Shown piece after piece: positions 8,953-17,983 of a DNA stretch of 64,000 bases. The position numbers were made by a program, and so were the translations under genes. The DNA is taken from positions 1 to 64,000 of the forward strand of contig NZ_BDAG01000001.1 in NCBI RefSeq assembly GCF_002091715.1, read 5' to 3'. The notes under the pieces were generated by a model. The model was not told the origin of the DNA, made no database searches, and saw only the letters and a program-made list of their open reading frames with translations. Within the stretch, counting starts at the first letter, position 1. Each line of letters begins with the position of its first letter. The stretch is from Pseudomonas migulae NBRC 103157 (GTDB lineage: Bacteria; Pseudomonadota; Gammaproteobacteria; Pseudomonadales; Pseudomonadaceae).

Positions 8953-9271
8953 TTGGTACAGATAGCGGCTGACGCAAACACAGTTTCGTCAGCTTGCTAT
9001 TGCCAAACAGAAATGTGTTTAAAACTGTACTGCTGTACCGGTCATTTCCTACCGTAATTGCCTACTTTTCCGACCTGAATGTCATAATATGCACCATATA
9101 GGTGCAGATAGGTACAGTTGCCTCAATTTTGACCAGTACACCGCTCTTTAACAGTTAACTGGTCCCTCACAATACAGGTGAACTGTATCTAGAGAGACTG
9201 GCCAAACGAGAGGATCATTGGCATCAGTTAAACCACTACCTAATCCCGCCACAAGCGGAAGGATGAAAACC
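8953..9271 (+). promoter_or_regulatory. 319-base region rich in GTAC boxes and inverted repeats
   Basis: No gene is seen. A hairpin (GCTGACG 8968-8974 with CGTCAGC 8987-8993) may end the CoA-transferase transcript. There are several GTAC boxes: GGTACAG (8955-8961), two CTGTAC copies 8 bases apart (9025-9038), GGTACAGTTG (9111-9120) and ACCAGTACA (9132-9140). CGCTCTTTAACA (9142-9153) matches the rRNA boxA element. An inverted repeat ATACAG-N5-CTGTAT lies at 9172-9188. The box pair at 9111-9140 recurs before the next DUF1127 gene, so a dedicated regulator is likely, perhaps of the GntR/MocR type. Confidence 0.5.
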
Positions 9272-9487
9272 ATGGAACGTACACTCAGTTCCGATCTGTT
9301 CTTCGAAGACACCGCTGCAAAAACCCAGGCTTCCATGCCTCTTCGCGTTATCGCCAACCTGATGCTGTGGCAGCGCCGCATCTCCAGCCGCCACCAACTG
9401 GCTCGTCTGGATTCGCGTCTGCTGGCTGACGCCGGGATTAGCGAAGCACAACGCTACGAAGAGCTGAGCAAGCCGTTCTGGCGCTAA
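9272..9487 (+). CDS. DUF1127 small protein
   Basis: A 71-residue basic protein ending in LADAGISEAQRYEELSKPFWR, the conserved C-terminus of DUF1127 proteins. The middle segment (LMLWQRRISSRHQLARLDSRLLADAG) is predicted helical and rich in arginine. Family members in alphaproteobacteria have been linked to RNA binding and metabolic control, but its role here is unknown. The ATG at 9272 is chosen because GGAAGG lies 9 bases upstream; an in-frame ATG at 9263 is too close to that site. A terminator follows, so it is monocistronic. Confidence 0.85.
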   Translation: MERTLSSDLFFEDTAAKTQASMPLRVIANLMLWQRRISSRHQLARLDSRLLADAGISEAQRYEELSKPFWR

Positions 9488-9543
9488 GTTAGCGTCGCTG
9501 GCTCTGATCCTTAAGGTCAACCGCCAGCACCCGAATTGAACAA

Positions 9544-9579
9544 ACAAAACCCGTCGTGGGAAACCACGACGGGTTTTGT
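9544..9579. terminator. strong hairpin terminator after first DUF1127 gene
   Basis: A perfect 16-base stem (9544-9559 with 9564-9579) is closed by a GAAA tetraloop. The outer arms are A-rich on the left and T-rich on the right (GTTTTGT), so it can work on either strand. Confidence 0.8.
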
Positions 9580-9626
9580 CGTTTTGGGCCGGAAAATCCT
9601 CAAAACAATAGTTGCCGGCATTAATA

Positions 9627-9663
9627 GGTACAGTTAACAAACAATCACAACTGAACCAGTACA
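9627..9663 (+). promoter_or_regulatory. paired GTAC boxes before second DUF1127 gene
   Basis: GGTACAGTT (9627-9635) and ACCAGTACA (9655-9663) repeat the box pair at 9111-9140. Start-to-start spacing is 28 bases here and 21 there. Both pairs precede a DUF1127 gene, at about 80-130 bases from the start codon. A shared regulator is inferred. Confidence 0.5.
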
Positions 9664-9743
9664 ATTTCAATGGAGTGTGTCTGTTCCGGGAAATCGGGCG
9701 GGATCATCATGAAATCCCGACCTGCCAGCAAAAGGATTGCACC

Positions 9744-9953
9744 ATGGATCACCTACTGGATCTTGCCGCTACATCCCCGAAATCAAGGCCTCGGATTACC
9801 TGGCCAAGAAGATTGCTCAGAGCCCTCGCCGACACCCTCGAGAGAGCCAGAACCCGGCGTTTACTGGCGCAACTCGATGGCCGGCAGCTGTCTGACTTGG
9901 GCATCAGTCATTCAGATCGAGTCAGAGAATTGGACAAGCCGTTCTGGCGCTGA
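9744..9953 (+). CDS. DUF1127 small protein, second copy
   Basis: A 69-residue basic protein with the same C-terminal signature as the upstream paralogue (LSDLGISHSDRVRELDKPFWR) and an arginine-rich helix (RRLLRALADTLERARTRRLLAQLDG). The N-terminal thirds of the two proteins do not resemble each other. The ATG at 9744 is preceded by AAAGGA 7 bases upstream. A longer frame to 9612 exists but would read through the shared regulatory boxes. Function is unknown; it is probably co-regulated with the first copy. Confidence 0.8.
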   Translation: MDHLLDLAATSPKSRPRITWPRRLLRALADTLERARTRRLLAQLDGRQLSDLGISHSDRVRELDKPFWR

Positions 9954-10097
9954 CATACACTTGAACAGACGGGACTGTGCGAACCGACACCTACAGGCCT
10001 AATATCAGATCAGAACGTGGCGATGACTGCGCGACAGGCGTCTGACTCAACAGATACCGCGCCACCTCTCAATCGGTTTACCCAAAGGAGTTACACC

Positions 10098-10415
10098 ATG
10101 TCCCGTCTTCGTCTGCTCAGCGCTGCAGCCCTGCTTGCCGTGGCTGCCAATTCCCACGCCACCAGCTTCATCGTCACCACCGATGCCGTCGTCGGTGCAC
10201 TCAAGGCAACGTCCGACGCCACTTCCGATGTCACGTCGTCCTTTCGCGATGACAAGATCGTCCGGGCAGCCCGTGATGACGCCGCCAGTTTTGTCGCCAG
10301 CGAAGGCGCCATTCGCGGCGTGAAACTGGAAAGCGCACTCGACCACATTCGCCATCAGGCGCCGGGGTTGAACGCTACGGACGCTCAACTGGCTCAGGCT
10401 ATTCTGACTATCTAA
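10098..10415 (+). CDS. secreted DUF2388 protein, copy 1
   Basis: A 105-residue protein with a clear signal peptide (MSRLRLLSAAALLAVAANSHA, cleavage before TS). The mature part carries the family core RAARDDAASFVASEGAIRGVKLESAL and ends in LAQAILTI. The family is small, periplasmic and mainly found in Pseudomonas, with no known function. AAAGGAG lies 7 bases before the ATG. Two further copies and a two-domain protease-like gene follow on the same strand. A hairpin separates this gene from copy 2, so it may also have its own transcript. Confidence 0.85.
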   Translation: MSRLRLLSAAALLAVAANSHATSFIVTTDAVVGALKATSDATSDVTSSFRDDKIVRAARDDAASFVASEGAIRGVKLESALDHIRHQAPGLNATDAQLAQAILTI

Positions 10416-10430
10416 AACGTCATCTCCTCA

Positions 10431-10453
10431 TGGGACACGCCCAACGTGTCCCA
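10431..10453 (+). terminator. hairpin between DUF2388 copies 1 and 2
   Basis: TGGGACACG (10431-10439) pairs perfectly with CGTGTCCCA (10445-10453) around a five-base loop. Only a short T-containing stretch follows, so it may be an attenuator or a processing site rather than a full terminator. Confidence 0.45.
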
Positions 10454-10522
10454 ATGTTTCGGCACTGGCTCTAAACCGGGCGTTGCGCTAGCCTTTGGAC
10501 TCGCCTTCAACTGTCGAGTCTC

Positions 10523-10831
10523 ATGCGTTTTCCTACACATCTATTGATTACACCGGTTTTCATGGCGGCCTGCTGGGCTGGCTCAGCCCAGGCCTTTGAC
10601 CTGACGACACAGGGTCTCGTGGCCACTGGCTACGCCACCAGCATGGTGACCTCCGCCCCCTTCGACCGTAAGCTGCTGCTGGCCGCCCGGGATGACGCCG
10701 CGTCATTCATTGCCAGCGACGGCCAATTGCGAGGAGCACAACTGGAATCCGCGCTGGTTTACCTGCGTCGGGCCCAGCCAAAACTTCATGCAAGCGATCT
10801 TGAACTGGCGCAGGCTATTCTCGTCCAATAG
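10523..10831 (+). CDS. secreted DUF2388 protein, copy 2
   Basis: A 102-residue protein with a signal peptide ending in GSAQA before FDL. The core LAARDDAASFIASDGQLRGAQLESALVYLRR matches copies 1 and 3, and the tail LELAQAILVQ is also shared. The segment between signal and core differs: it lacks the SDxTSD threonine-serine stretch of the other two. The ribosome-binding site is weak (GAG, 5 bases). Copy 3 starts 27 bases after its stop. Confidence 0.85.
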   Translation: MRFPTHLLITPVFMAACWAGSAQAFDLTTQGLVATGYATSMVTSAPFDRKLLLAARDDAASFIASDGQLRGAQLESALVYLRRAQPKLHASDLELAQAILVQ

Positions 10832-10858
10832 TTATCCTCGTTCCTCCGGAGTCGTTCC

Positions 10859-11179
10859 ATGCGTAGCCCGCTGATTATCGCCACCCTTGGCCTGCTGTTA
10901 TTGGCCGATCTGGCCCAGGCGCACACCCTGGTAGCCACCAGTAACATCATCATCAATGCCACCCAACGCACACTCGATTTCACGTCCGACACCACCACGT
11001 CAATTCGTGATTCGAAAATCGTCCGTGAAGCCCACGACGATGCGGCCAGTTTCGTCGCCAGCGAGGGTGAAATCCGTGGGGCGCACCTGGAAGCGGCCTT
11101 CAATACATTGCGCACCCGCGTGCCGGAAGCCCGGGATGCCAGTGATCAGGTACTCGCAGAAGCCATCCTCGCACTGTGA
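10859..11179 (+). CDS. secreted DUF2388 protein, copy 3
   Basis: A 106-residue protein with a signal peptide ending in DLAQA before HTL. It shares VREAHDDAASFVASEGEIRGAHLEAAF with the other copies and ends in LAEAILAL. CGGAG lies 7 bases before the ATG. Its TGA stop overlaps the GTG start of the next gene (GTGA, 11176-11179), so translation is coupled to the DUF4105 protein. This is the strongest sign that DUF2388 and that enzyme work together. Confidence 0.87.
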   Translation: MRSPLIIATLGLLLLADLAQAHTLVATSNIIINATQRTLDFTSDTTTSIRDSKIVREAHDDAASFVASEGEIRGAHLEAAFNTLRTRVPEARDASDQVLAEAILAL

Positions 11180-13137
11180 AGTCGTTAAGTGCCTGGCTCC
11201 TGGCCGGGGTCGTGTTGCTGCTCGGCAATACGGCCCAGGCCGGCCTGCAATTACAGCTCAAGACAGAAGGTTTGAGCCCTGCGCAACAGCAGGCCAGCCA
11301 GGCGCTGCTTGATGAAGCCATGCAGGCATTGCCGCCGAGGTTCATCGAACAACTCGACCGGCGCATCGACGTTGGCTGGACCGATGACATGCCGAGCAAC
11401 GCCTACGGCCAGGCGTCACTGGTGTCCGAGCTCGATCTCAACCGCAACTTGCTTGCCAGCCTCACCGACGGCAGCGCTGCAACCAAAAAGACTTATCGCC
11501 CTCACGGCACCGTCCGCCGCGAAATGCTGGCCACGGTGCTGCACGAACTCACCCACATTTATGATCGCTCGCGTTTTTGGCCAGCTGCCGAACGCACGCT
11601 GATCCAGCGTTGTACCCGACGCAACAACAGCTCCGGCCTGATCGGCATTCCGGATGAATGCCGTGGCCAATCCTCCCGACGCTTTACGCTGAGCGATGAC
11701 CCGCGCCTGCTCGACCTAGCTGGCTGGCCGCAATACGTCGGTCGTCGCGGCGAACGCGAACAGCACAACCGACAGATCGCCCGCAGCCCGGACATCTACG
11801 AAACGAGCAGCCCCAAAGAGTTCGTCGCGGTGAACATGGAGTATTTCCTCCTCGACCCGAGCTACGCTTGTCGCCGCCCTGCGCTGTACCGCTACTACAA
11901 AGAACATTTTGGCTGGGCACCCGCCGCCAAAGACACCTGCGGCAAATCCTTCGCCTTCCTCAACGCCGGCAATGACTTCGCCAAACAGCCCTTGGGGCAG
12001 GTCGATCCGGAACGGGTGTATGCCGTGGACTATCTGCTGGCCGAAGCCAACCAGAACTGGGTCAGCCGCTGGGGCCACAGCATGTTGCGCCTGGTGATCT
12101 GCGCACCGGGCCGGCCACGTGGACCGGATTGTCGGCTGGATCTGGATCAGCACCTGGTCTTGTCCTACCGAGCCTTCGTGGGTGACGTACAGCTGTCGAG
12201 CTGGGACGGATTAGTCGGCAAGTACCCGTCGCGCCTGTTCGTCCTGCCGCTGGCCCAAGTGATCGACGAGTACACCAAGACCGAACTGCGCAGCCTCGCC
12301 TCGGTGCCGCTGAATTTGTCGCGCAACGAAATTGAGGACGTGGTGGAACACGCCGCCGAGATGCACTGGAGCTACGACGGCAATTACTTTTTCCTGTCCA
12401 ACAACTGCGCGGTGGAAGGTCTGAAGTTGCTACGCAGCGGCACCAACAACGCGAAGCTGGTCGGGCTGGACAACATCATGCCCAACGGCTTGCTGGAAGT
12501 GCTCAAGGGACGCGGACTGGCGGATACCAGCGTGCTGGATGATCCTCGCGAAGCGCTGCGGCTTGGCTATCGCTTCGACTCTTTCCGTGATCGTTATCAA
12601 GCGATGTTCGAAGTGCTGAAGAAGCACCTGCCGATCAAACAGGACAAGGTCGAAGACTGGCTGGCACTGAAGGCCGAAGAGCGCCGCACATGGATCGACC
12701 AAGCCGATCTGCGAACCAGCGCGGCGTTGCTCTTGTTGGAACAGGCAGCCTTCCGACAACAATTGGTGCTGGCCCAGGACGAAGTGAAGCAACGCTATCT
12801 CGGTGCTCGGGAGCTGAAGAACGGCGGCATGGACAAAGCCAACGCGACCTTGCAGCAGATTCTCGCCAACAGCGGCTTCCTCAGCCGGCCGGCGGAGTTG
12901 CTCGGCACCGGCGGTTATGGATTGCCGCAACCCAGCGAATGGCAACGCCTGGAATCGGAAAGCAGCTTGCGGCAGAAACAGCTTCAAGCATTGACCGGCG
13001 ATCTGGACAAGGAAGTGAGAGCGTTGCTCGAACCAAGCCGAGCCGCGGAAATGGCCGCCAACGAAGCCAACCTGAAACAGGTCGGCGAACATTTGCGCAA
13101 ACTGCATAAAGCGTCGGGCGGGTTGGAGTTGCCTTAG
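11176..13137 (+). CDS. periplasmic two-domain protein: zinc-protease motif plus DUF4105 (Lnb-like)
   Basis: A 653-residue protein with a signal peptide (cleavage after NTAQA, about residue 22). The N-terminal domain has HELTHIYD at 123-130, a zincin HExxH motif, with E215 or E222 (SPKEFVAVNMEYF) as a possible third ligand. From about residue 280 it carries DUF4105, with WGH at 299-301 and SNNC at 408-411, the likely His/Cys active pair. DUF4105 has been tied to lipoprotein N-acylation (Lnb) in bacteria lacking Lnt. The C-terminal 200 residues are helical and charged. The start is GTG, overlapping the third DUF2388 gene. Substrate and function here are unknown. Confidence 0.8.
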   Translation: MKSLSAWLLAGVVLLLGNTAQAGLQLQLKTEGLSPAQQQASQALLDEAMQALPPRFIEQLDRRIDVGWTDDMPSNAYGQASLVSELDLNRNLLASLTDGSAATKKTYRPHGTVRREMLATVLHELTHIYDRSRFWPAAERTLIQRCTRRNNSSGLIGIPDECRGQSSRRFTLSDDPRLLDLAGWPQYVGRRGEREQHNRQIARSPDIYETSSPKEFVAVNMEYFLLDPSYACRRPALYRYYKEHFGWAPAAKDTCGKSFAFLNAGNDFAKQPLGQVDPERVYAVDYLLAEANQNWVSRWGHSMLRLVICAPGRPRGPDCRLDLDQHLVLSYRAFVGDVQLSSWDGLVGKYPSRLFVLPLAQVIDEYTKTELRSLASVPLNLSRNEIEDVVEHAAEMHWSYDGNYFFLSNNCAVEGLKLLRSGTNNAKLVGLDNIMPNGLLEVLKGRGLADTSVLDDPREALRLGYRFDSFRDRYQAMFEVLKKHLPIKQDKVEDWLALKAEERRTWIDQADLRTSAALLLLEQAAFRQQLVLAQDEVKQRYLGARELKNGGMDKANATLQQILANSGFLSRPAELLGTGGYGLPQPSEWQRLESESSLRQKQLQALTGDLDKEVRALLEPSRAAEMAANEANLKQVGEHLRKLHKASGGLELP

Positions 13138-13149
13138 TGAATGCCCCCT

Positions 13150-13247
13150 GCAGGAGCGAGCTTGCTCGCGATGGTCGTTAACGATAACGCGTGTTTCACG
13201 ACGAAACCCGACGCACTCAAGTCCATCGCGAGCAAGCTCGCTCCTGG
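13150..13247. repeat. inverted REP pair
   Basis: Two copies of a GCGAGCTTGCTCGC-type element (13150-13174 and 13223-13247) face each other across about 48 bases. It lies between the ends of two convergent genes and can fold into a long hairpin. Confidence 0.8.
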
Positions 13248-13259
13248 AGTTCCCTCACG

Positions 13260-13703
13260 TCAAAGAACCCCTTCCAGAATTTCATAGACGATCCCGGAGC
13301 CCACGGCGATCAGCACAATGTCGCCACCCGCGCGCCGCCATTCATAACCCGGGTAATACGGCAGCCGACTCAACGCGCGATTATCCAGGCGTTCTCCGTA
13401 ATAACCGTGCGGCAACGGCCGACCACGTTCCAGATGAATGCCCGGAGGTGGCGGCGCGCCGCGTACGAAATAACCATGGTTGTCACGGATCGTCTGGCGC
13501 ACCGGGCCGAAGTCCCGTGGCGGAGGGCCGCCGCGATGATTGTCCTGCGGGCCGCCGTGATCATCGCCGTGGTTGTCGTAATGGCCTTGCTGCTGGCCGC
13601 CGCGATCGTGATCGTCGCGCTGATCGGCGCTGGCGTGCAGCAACGGAGTGGCACTGAGCATCAGCACGCTCAGGCTGGCAATCAGACGTTTCGGCATTTT
13701 CAT
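13260..13703 (-). CDS. RcnB-family periplasmic protein
   Basis: A 147-residue secreted protein. The signal peptide (MKMPKRLIASLSVLMLSATPLLHA) is followed by a His/Asp/Gly-rich, probably disordered stretch (DRGGQQQGHYDNHGDDHGG). Next comes the RcnB-type segment with GPPPRDFGPVRQTIRDNHGYFVRGAPPPPGIH, then RALSRLPYYPGYEWRRAGGDIVLIAVGSGIVYEIL. E. coli RcnB affects nickel/cobalt homeostasis, and the His-rich part would suit metal binding, but no metal is indicated here. The ATG at 13703 has GAGGAAA 6 bases upstream, preferred over a GTG at 13718. Confidence 0.75.
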   Translation of the reverse strand: MKMPKRLIASLSVLMLSATPLLHASADQRDDHDRGGQQQGHYDNHGDDHGGPQDNHRGGPPPRDFGPVRQTIRDNHGYFVRGAPPPPGIHLERGRPLPHGYYGERLDNRALSRLPYYPGYEWRRAGGDIVLIAVGSGIVYEILEGVL

Positions 13704-13730
13704 CAGGTCTTTCCTCACTGCACCTACAGC

Positions 13731-13763
13731 AAAAAGGGCTTCAGAACGTAGTCCTGAAGCCCT
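13731..13763 (-). terminator. terminator of the trpBA operon
   Basis: On the minus strand AGGGCTTCAG (13754-13763) pairs with CTGAAGCCCT (13735-13744) and is followed by TTTTT (13731-13735). It lies about 60 bases after trpA and before the RcnB-like gene. Confidence 0.8.
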
Positions 13764-13824
13764 CGGTCTTGCTGTTTAGTCTGTGCCGCGAGGCTCTAAT
13801 TCCTCTGTATCAGGATCTTTACCT

Positions 13825-14636
13825 TCAGCTGACGCGGGCCTTACGCACGCCATCGGCCAGCGCCGAGCAAAGGCTCAACACGCCATCAATCGCCTGCTCC
13901 GGCGTCGATGCATTGGCGATGTGATCGATCAATGCCGAACCCACCACCACGCCGTCAGCCAGACGCGCGATAGACGCCGCTTGCTCCGGTGTACGAATAC
14001 CGAAACCGATGCTGATCGGCAAATCGGTGTGACGACGCAGACGCGCAACCGCCTCTTCAACGTGCTCCAGCGTTGCCGCCCCAGCACCGGTCACACCGGC
14101 CACAGACACGTAGTAGACGAAGCCGGAGCTTCCGTTCAGGACGGTCGGCAGGCGCACATCATCGGTTGTCGGGGTGGTCAGACGAATGAAGTCCAGACCG
14201 GCAGCCTGGGCCGGATCGCACAGTTCGCCGTTATGCTCGGGCGGCAAGTCGACCACGATAAGACCGTCGACACCGGCCTCTTTGGCGTCGGCGATGAAAC
14301 GTGGCACGCCGTACATGTGGATCGGGTTGAAGTAGCCCATCAGTACCAGCGGCGTTTCGCTGTTGCCTTCACGGAACTCACGAACCATTTGCAGGGTTTT
14401 CGCCAGGTTCTGTTTGGCGGCCAGTGCCCGAATGTTGGCCAGCTGGATCGCCGGGCCGTCGGCCATTGGATCGGTGAACGGCATACCCAGCTCGATCACG
14501 TCGGCGCCAGCACCGGGCAAGCCTTTGAGGATTGCCAGCGAAGTGTCATAGCTCGGGTCGCCGGCGGTGACGAAAGTCACCAGGGCGGCGCGGTTCTGTT
14601 CCTTGAGTTCGGCAAAACGCGTTTGCAGGCGGCTCA

Positions 14637-14637
<1 letters not shown>
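13825..14637 (-). CDS. trpA: tryptophan synthase alpha chain
   Basis: A 270-residue TIM-barrel protein that cleaves indole-3-glycerol phosphate to indole and glyceraldehyde 3-phosphate, passing indole to TrpB. The family motif for the first catalytic acid, [18 protein letters not shown], is present, as is the second region [14 protein letters not shown]. The start at 14637 ([14 protein letters not shown]) overlaps the trpB stop by one base (TGATG), so the two are translationally coupled. Length is normal for the family. Confidence 0.95.
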
Positions 14638-16874
<2,237 letters not shown>

Positions 16875-16878
<4 letters not shown>

Positions 16879-17201
16879 TCGCCGCGTTTGAACAGCAGGT
16901 ACGCCGCAAGCAAACCCAGCGCACCCACAGCGACACCGGCTGTAGTCCAAGGGTGTTCCTGAGCGTAGTCCCGGGTGGCGATACCGGTTTCACGGGTTTT
17001 GACTTTGACTTCTTCATACGCATCGCTGAGCAGATGACGCGAATGTTTCAGGGCGCTCTCAGCGTTGGCTTTCAAAGCCTTGAGGGTTTTACGCGACTCG
17101 TCCGAGGCGTCGTCCTTCAGGTTTTCCAAAGACTTCAGCAGACTCTCGATCTCGGCTTCCATGCTTTGCAATGAGGCTTTACGTAAAGAGGTGTTGGCCA
17201 T
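16875..17201 (-). CDS. DUF883 (ElaB/YqjD-like) inner-membrane protein
   Basis: A 108-residue protein with a long charged helix likely to form a coiled coil ([46 protein letters not shown]). A conserved ending follows, [32 protein letters not shown], with a single C-terminal membrane helix. E. coli relatives anchor stationary-phase ribosomes to the membrane; whether this one does is inference. The start at 17201 has AGGAG 7 bases upstream. It is divergent from the dodecin gene. Confidence 0.85.
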
Positions 17202-17277
17202 GGTGGCTCTCCTGCATTGATGATGAGTGGCGTGTGTTGGTTGGGACTTCAGGGGTTCGAGAAAGTGCAGTAAATCT

Positions 17278-17305
17278 GAACTTCTGTGTCGGACAGACCG
17301 ACAGA
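17278..17305 (+). promoter_or_regulatory. possible AlgU-type promoter before dodecin
   Basis: GAACTT (17278-17283), a 17-base spacer and ACAGA (17301-17305) resemble the sigma-22 pattern GAACTT-N16/17-TCTGA with a mismatched -10. The element overlaps an imperfect inverted repeat (CTTCTGTGTCGG with CCGACAGAAG), so it may also be an operator. Confidence 0.35.
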
Positions 17306-17359
17306 AGTAATACGAAAAATCACTGCTAGGCTGTATTTCACACCCTGAGGAGAACGCCC

Positions 17360-17575
17360 ATGACTGACCATCACACTTACAAGAAAGTCGAGCTTGTCGG
17401 CTCATCCACCAGCAGCATTGAAGACGCCATCAACAACGCGCTGGCCGAAGCCAGTAAAAGTCTGAAGTACATGGAATGGTTCGAAGTGACGGAAACCCGC
17501 GGGCACATCAAGGACGGCAAGGCTGCACACTTCCAGGTAACGCTCAAAGTCGGGTTCCGGATTGCCAGCAGCTGA
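17360..17575 (+). CDS. dodecin family flavin-binding protein
   Basis: A 71-residue protein matching dodecin in size and sequence (HTYKKVELVGSSTSSIEDAINNALAEASKSLKYMEWFEVTETRGHI, then VAHFQVTLKVGFR-like strands). Dodecins form hollow twelve-subunit shells that store or buffer flavins. The conserved Trp that stacks on the flavin is present (MEWFEV). AGGAG lies 8 bases before the ATG. It is a single gene divergent from the DUF883 gene, and both may be stress genes. Confidence 0.92.
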   Translation: MTDHHTYKKVELVGSSTSSIEDAINNALAEASKSLKYMEWFEVTETRGHIKDGKAAHFQVTLKVGFRIASS

Positions 17576-17697
17576 GTTTGAGCGAGTCTTCTGAACTTGC
17601 GCGCCGGCCGAATGCCATAGGGAATGGCAAAGCGCTACATGAGTGCATCCGGCTGATGGCTGGATGCTCCCTTTTATCCGACCAGGGAGTGCGACCA

Positions 17698-17919
17698 ATG
17701 AAGAAGTTTATGTTGGCGGTAGGTTTGTTGAGCCTTGCGGGTGCTGCCTTTGCTAAAGGCAAGCCGTGCGAAGAACTGAAAGCCGAAATCGCCGCGAAAC
17801 TGGATGCCAAGGGCGTTTCCAATTACTCACTGGAGATCGTCGACAAAGACGCTGCTGACGGAAAAGTCGTCGGCACCTGTGAAAAAGGCACCAAGAAAAT
17901 CGTCTACAAGCAGGGCTGA
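17698..17919 (+). CDS. DUF1161 periplasmic protein, copy 1
   Basis: A 73-residue protein with a signal peptide (MKKFMLAVGLLSLAGAAFA) and a mature domain starting KGKPCEELKAEIAAKLDAKGVSNYSLEIV and ending VVGTCEKGTKKIVYKQG. The two cysteines probably form a disulfide. The family is of unknown function. A paralogue lies at 19851-20090. GGGAG lies about 9 bases before the ATG. A strong terminator follows. Confidence 0.85.
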   Translation: MKKFMLAVGLLSLAGAAFAKGKPCEELKAEIAAKLDAKGVSNYSLEIVDKDAADGKVVGTCEKGTKKIVYKQG

Positions 17920-17934
17920 CCTCCCTCGAATATG

Positions 17935-17965
17935 AAAAAGCCGACGCAATGGCGTCGGCTTTTTT
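17935..17965 (+). terminator. terminator after DUF1161 copy 1
   Basis: AGCCGACGC (17939-17947) pairs with GCGTCGGCT (17952-17960) and is followed by a six-base T run (17960-17965). The A run on the left makes it usable for the convergent gene too. Confidence 0.85.
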
Positions 17966-17983
17966 GTGCGCGCTGTTTCAGCG

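Noticed and set aside
17581..17697. AlgU promoter before DUF1161 copy 1
   Set aside because: GAACTT occurs at about 17593, but no TCTGA/TCAGA-like -10 lies at 16-17 bases.
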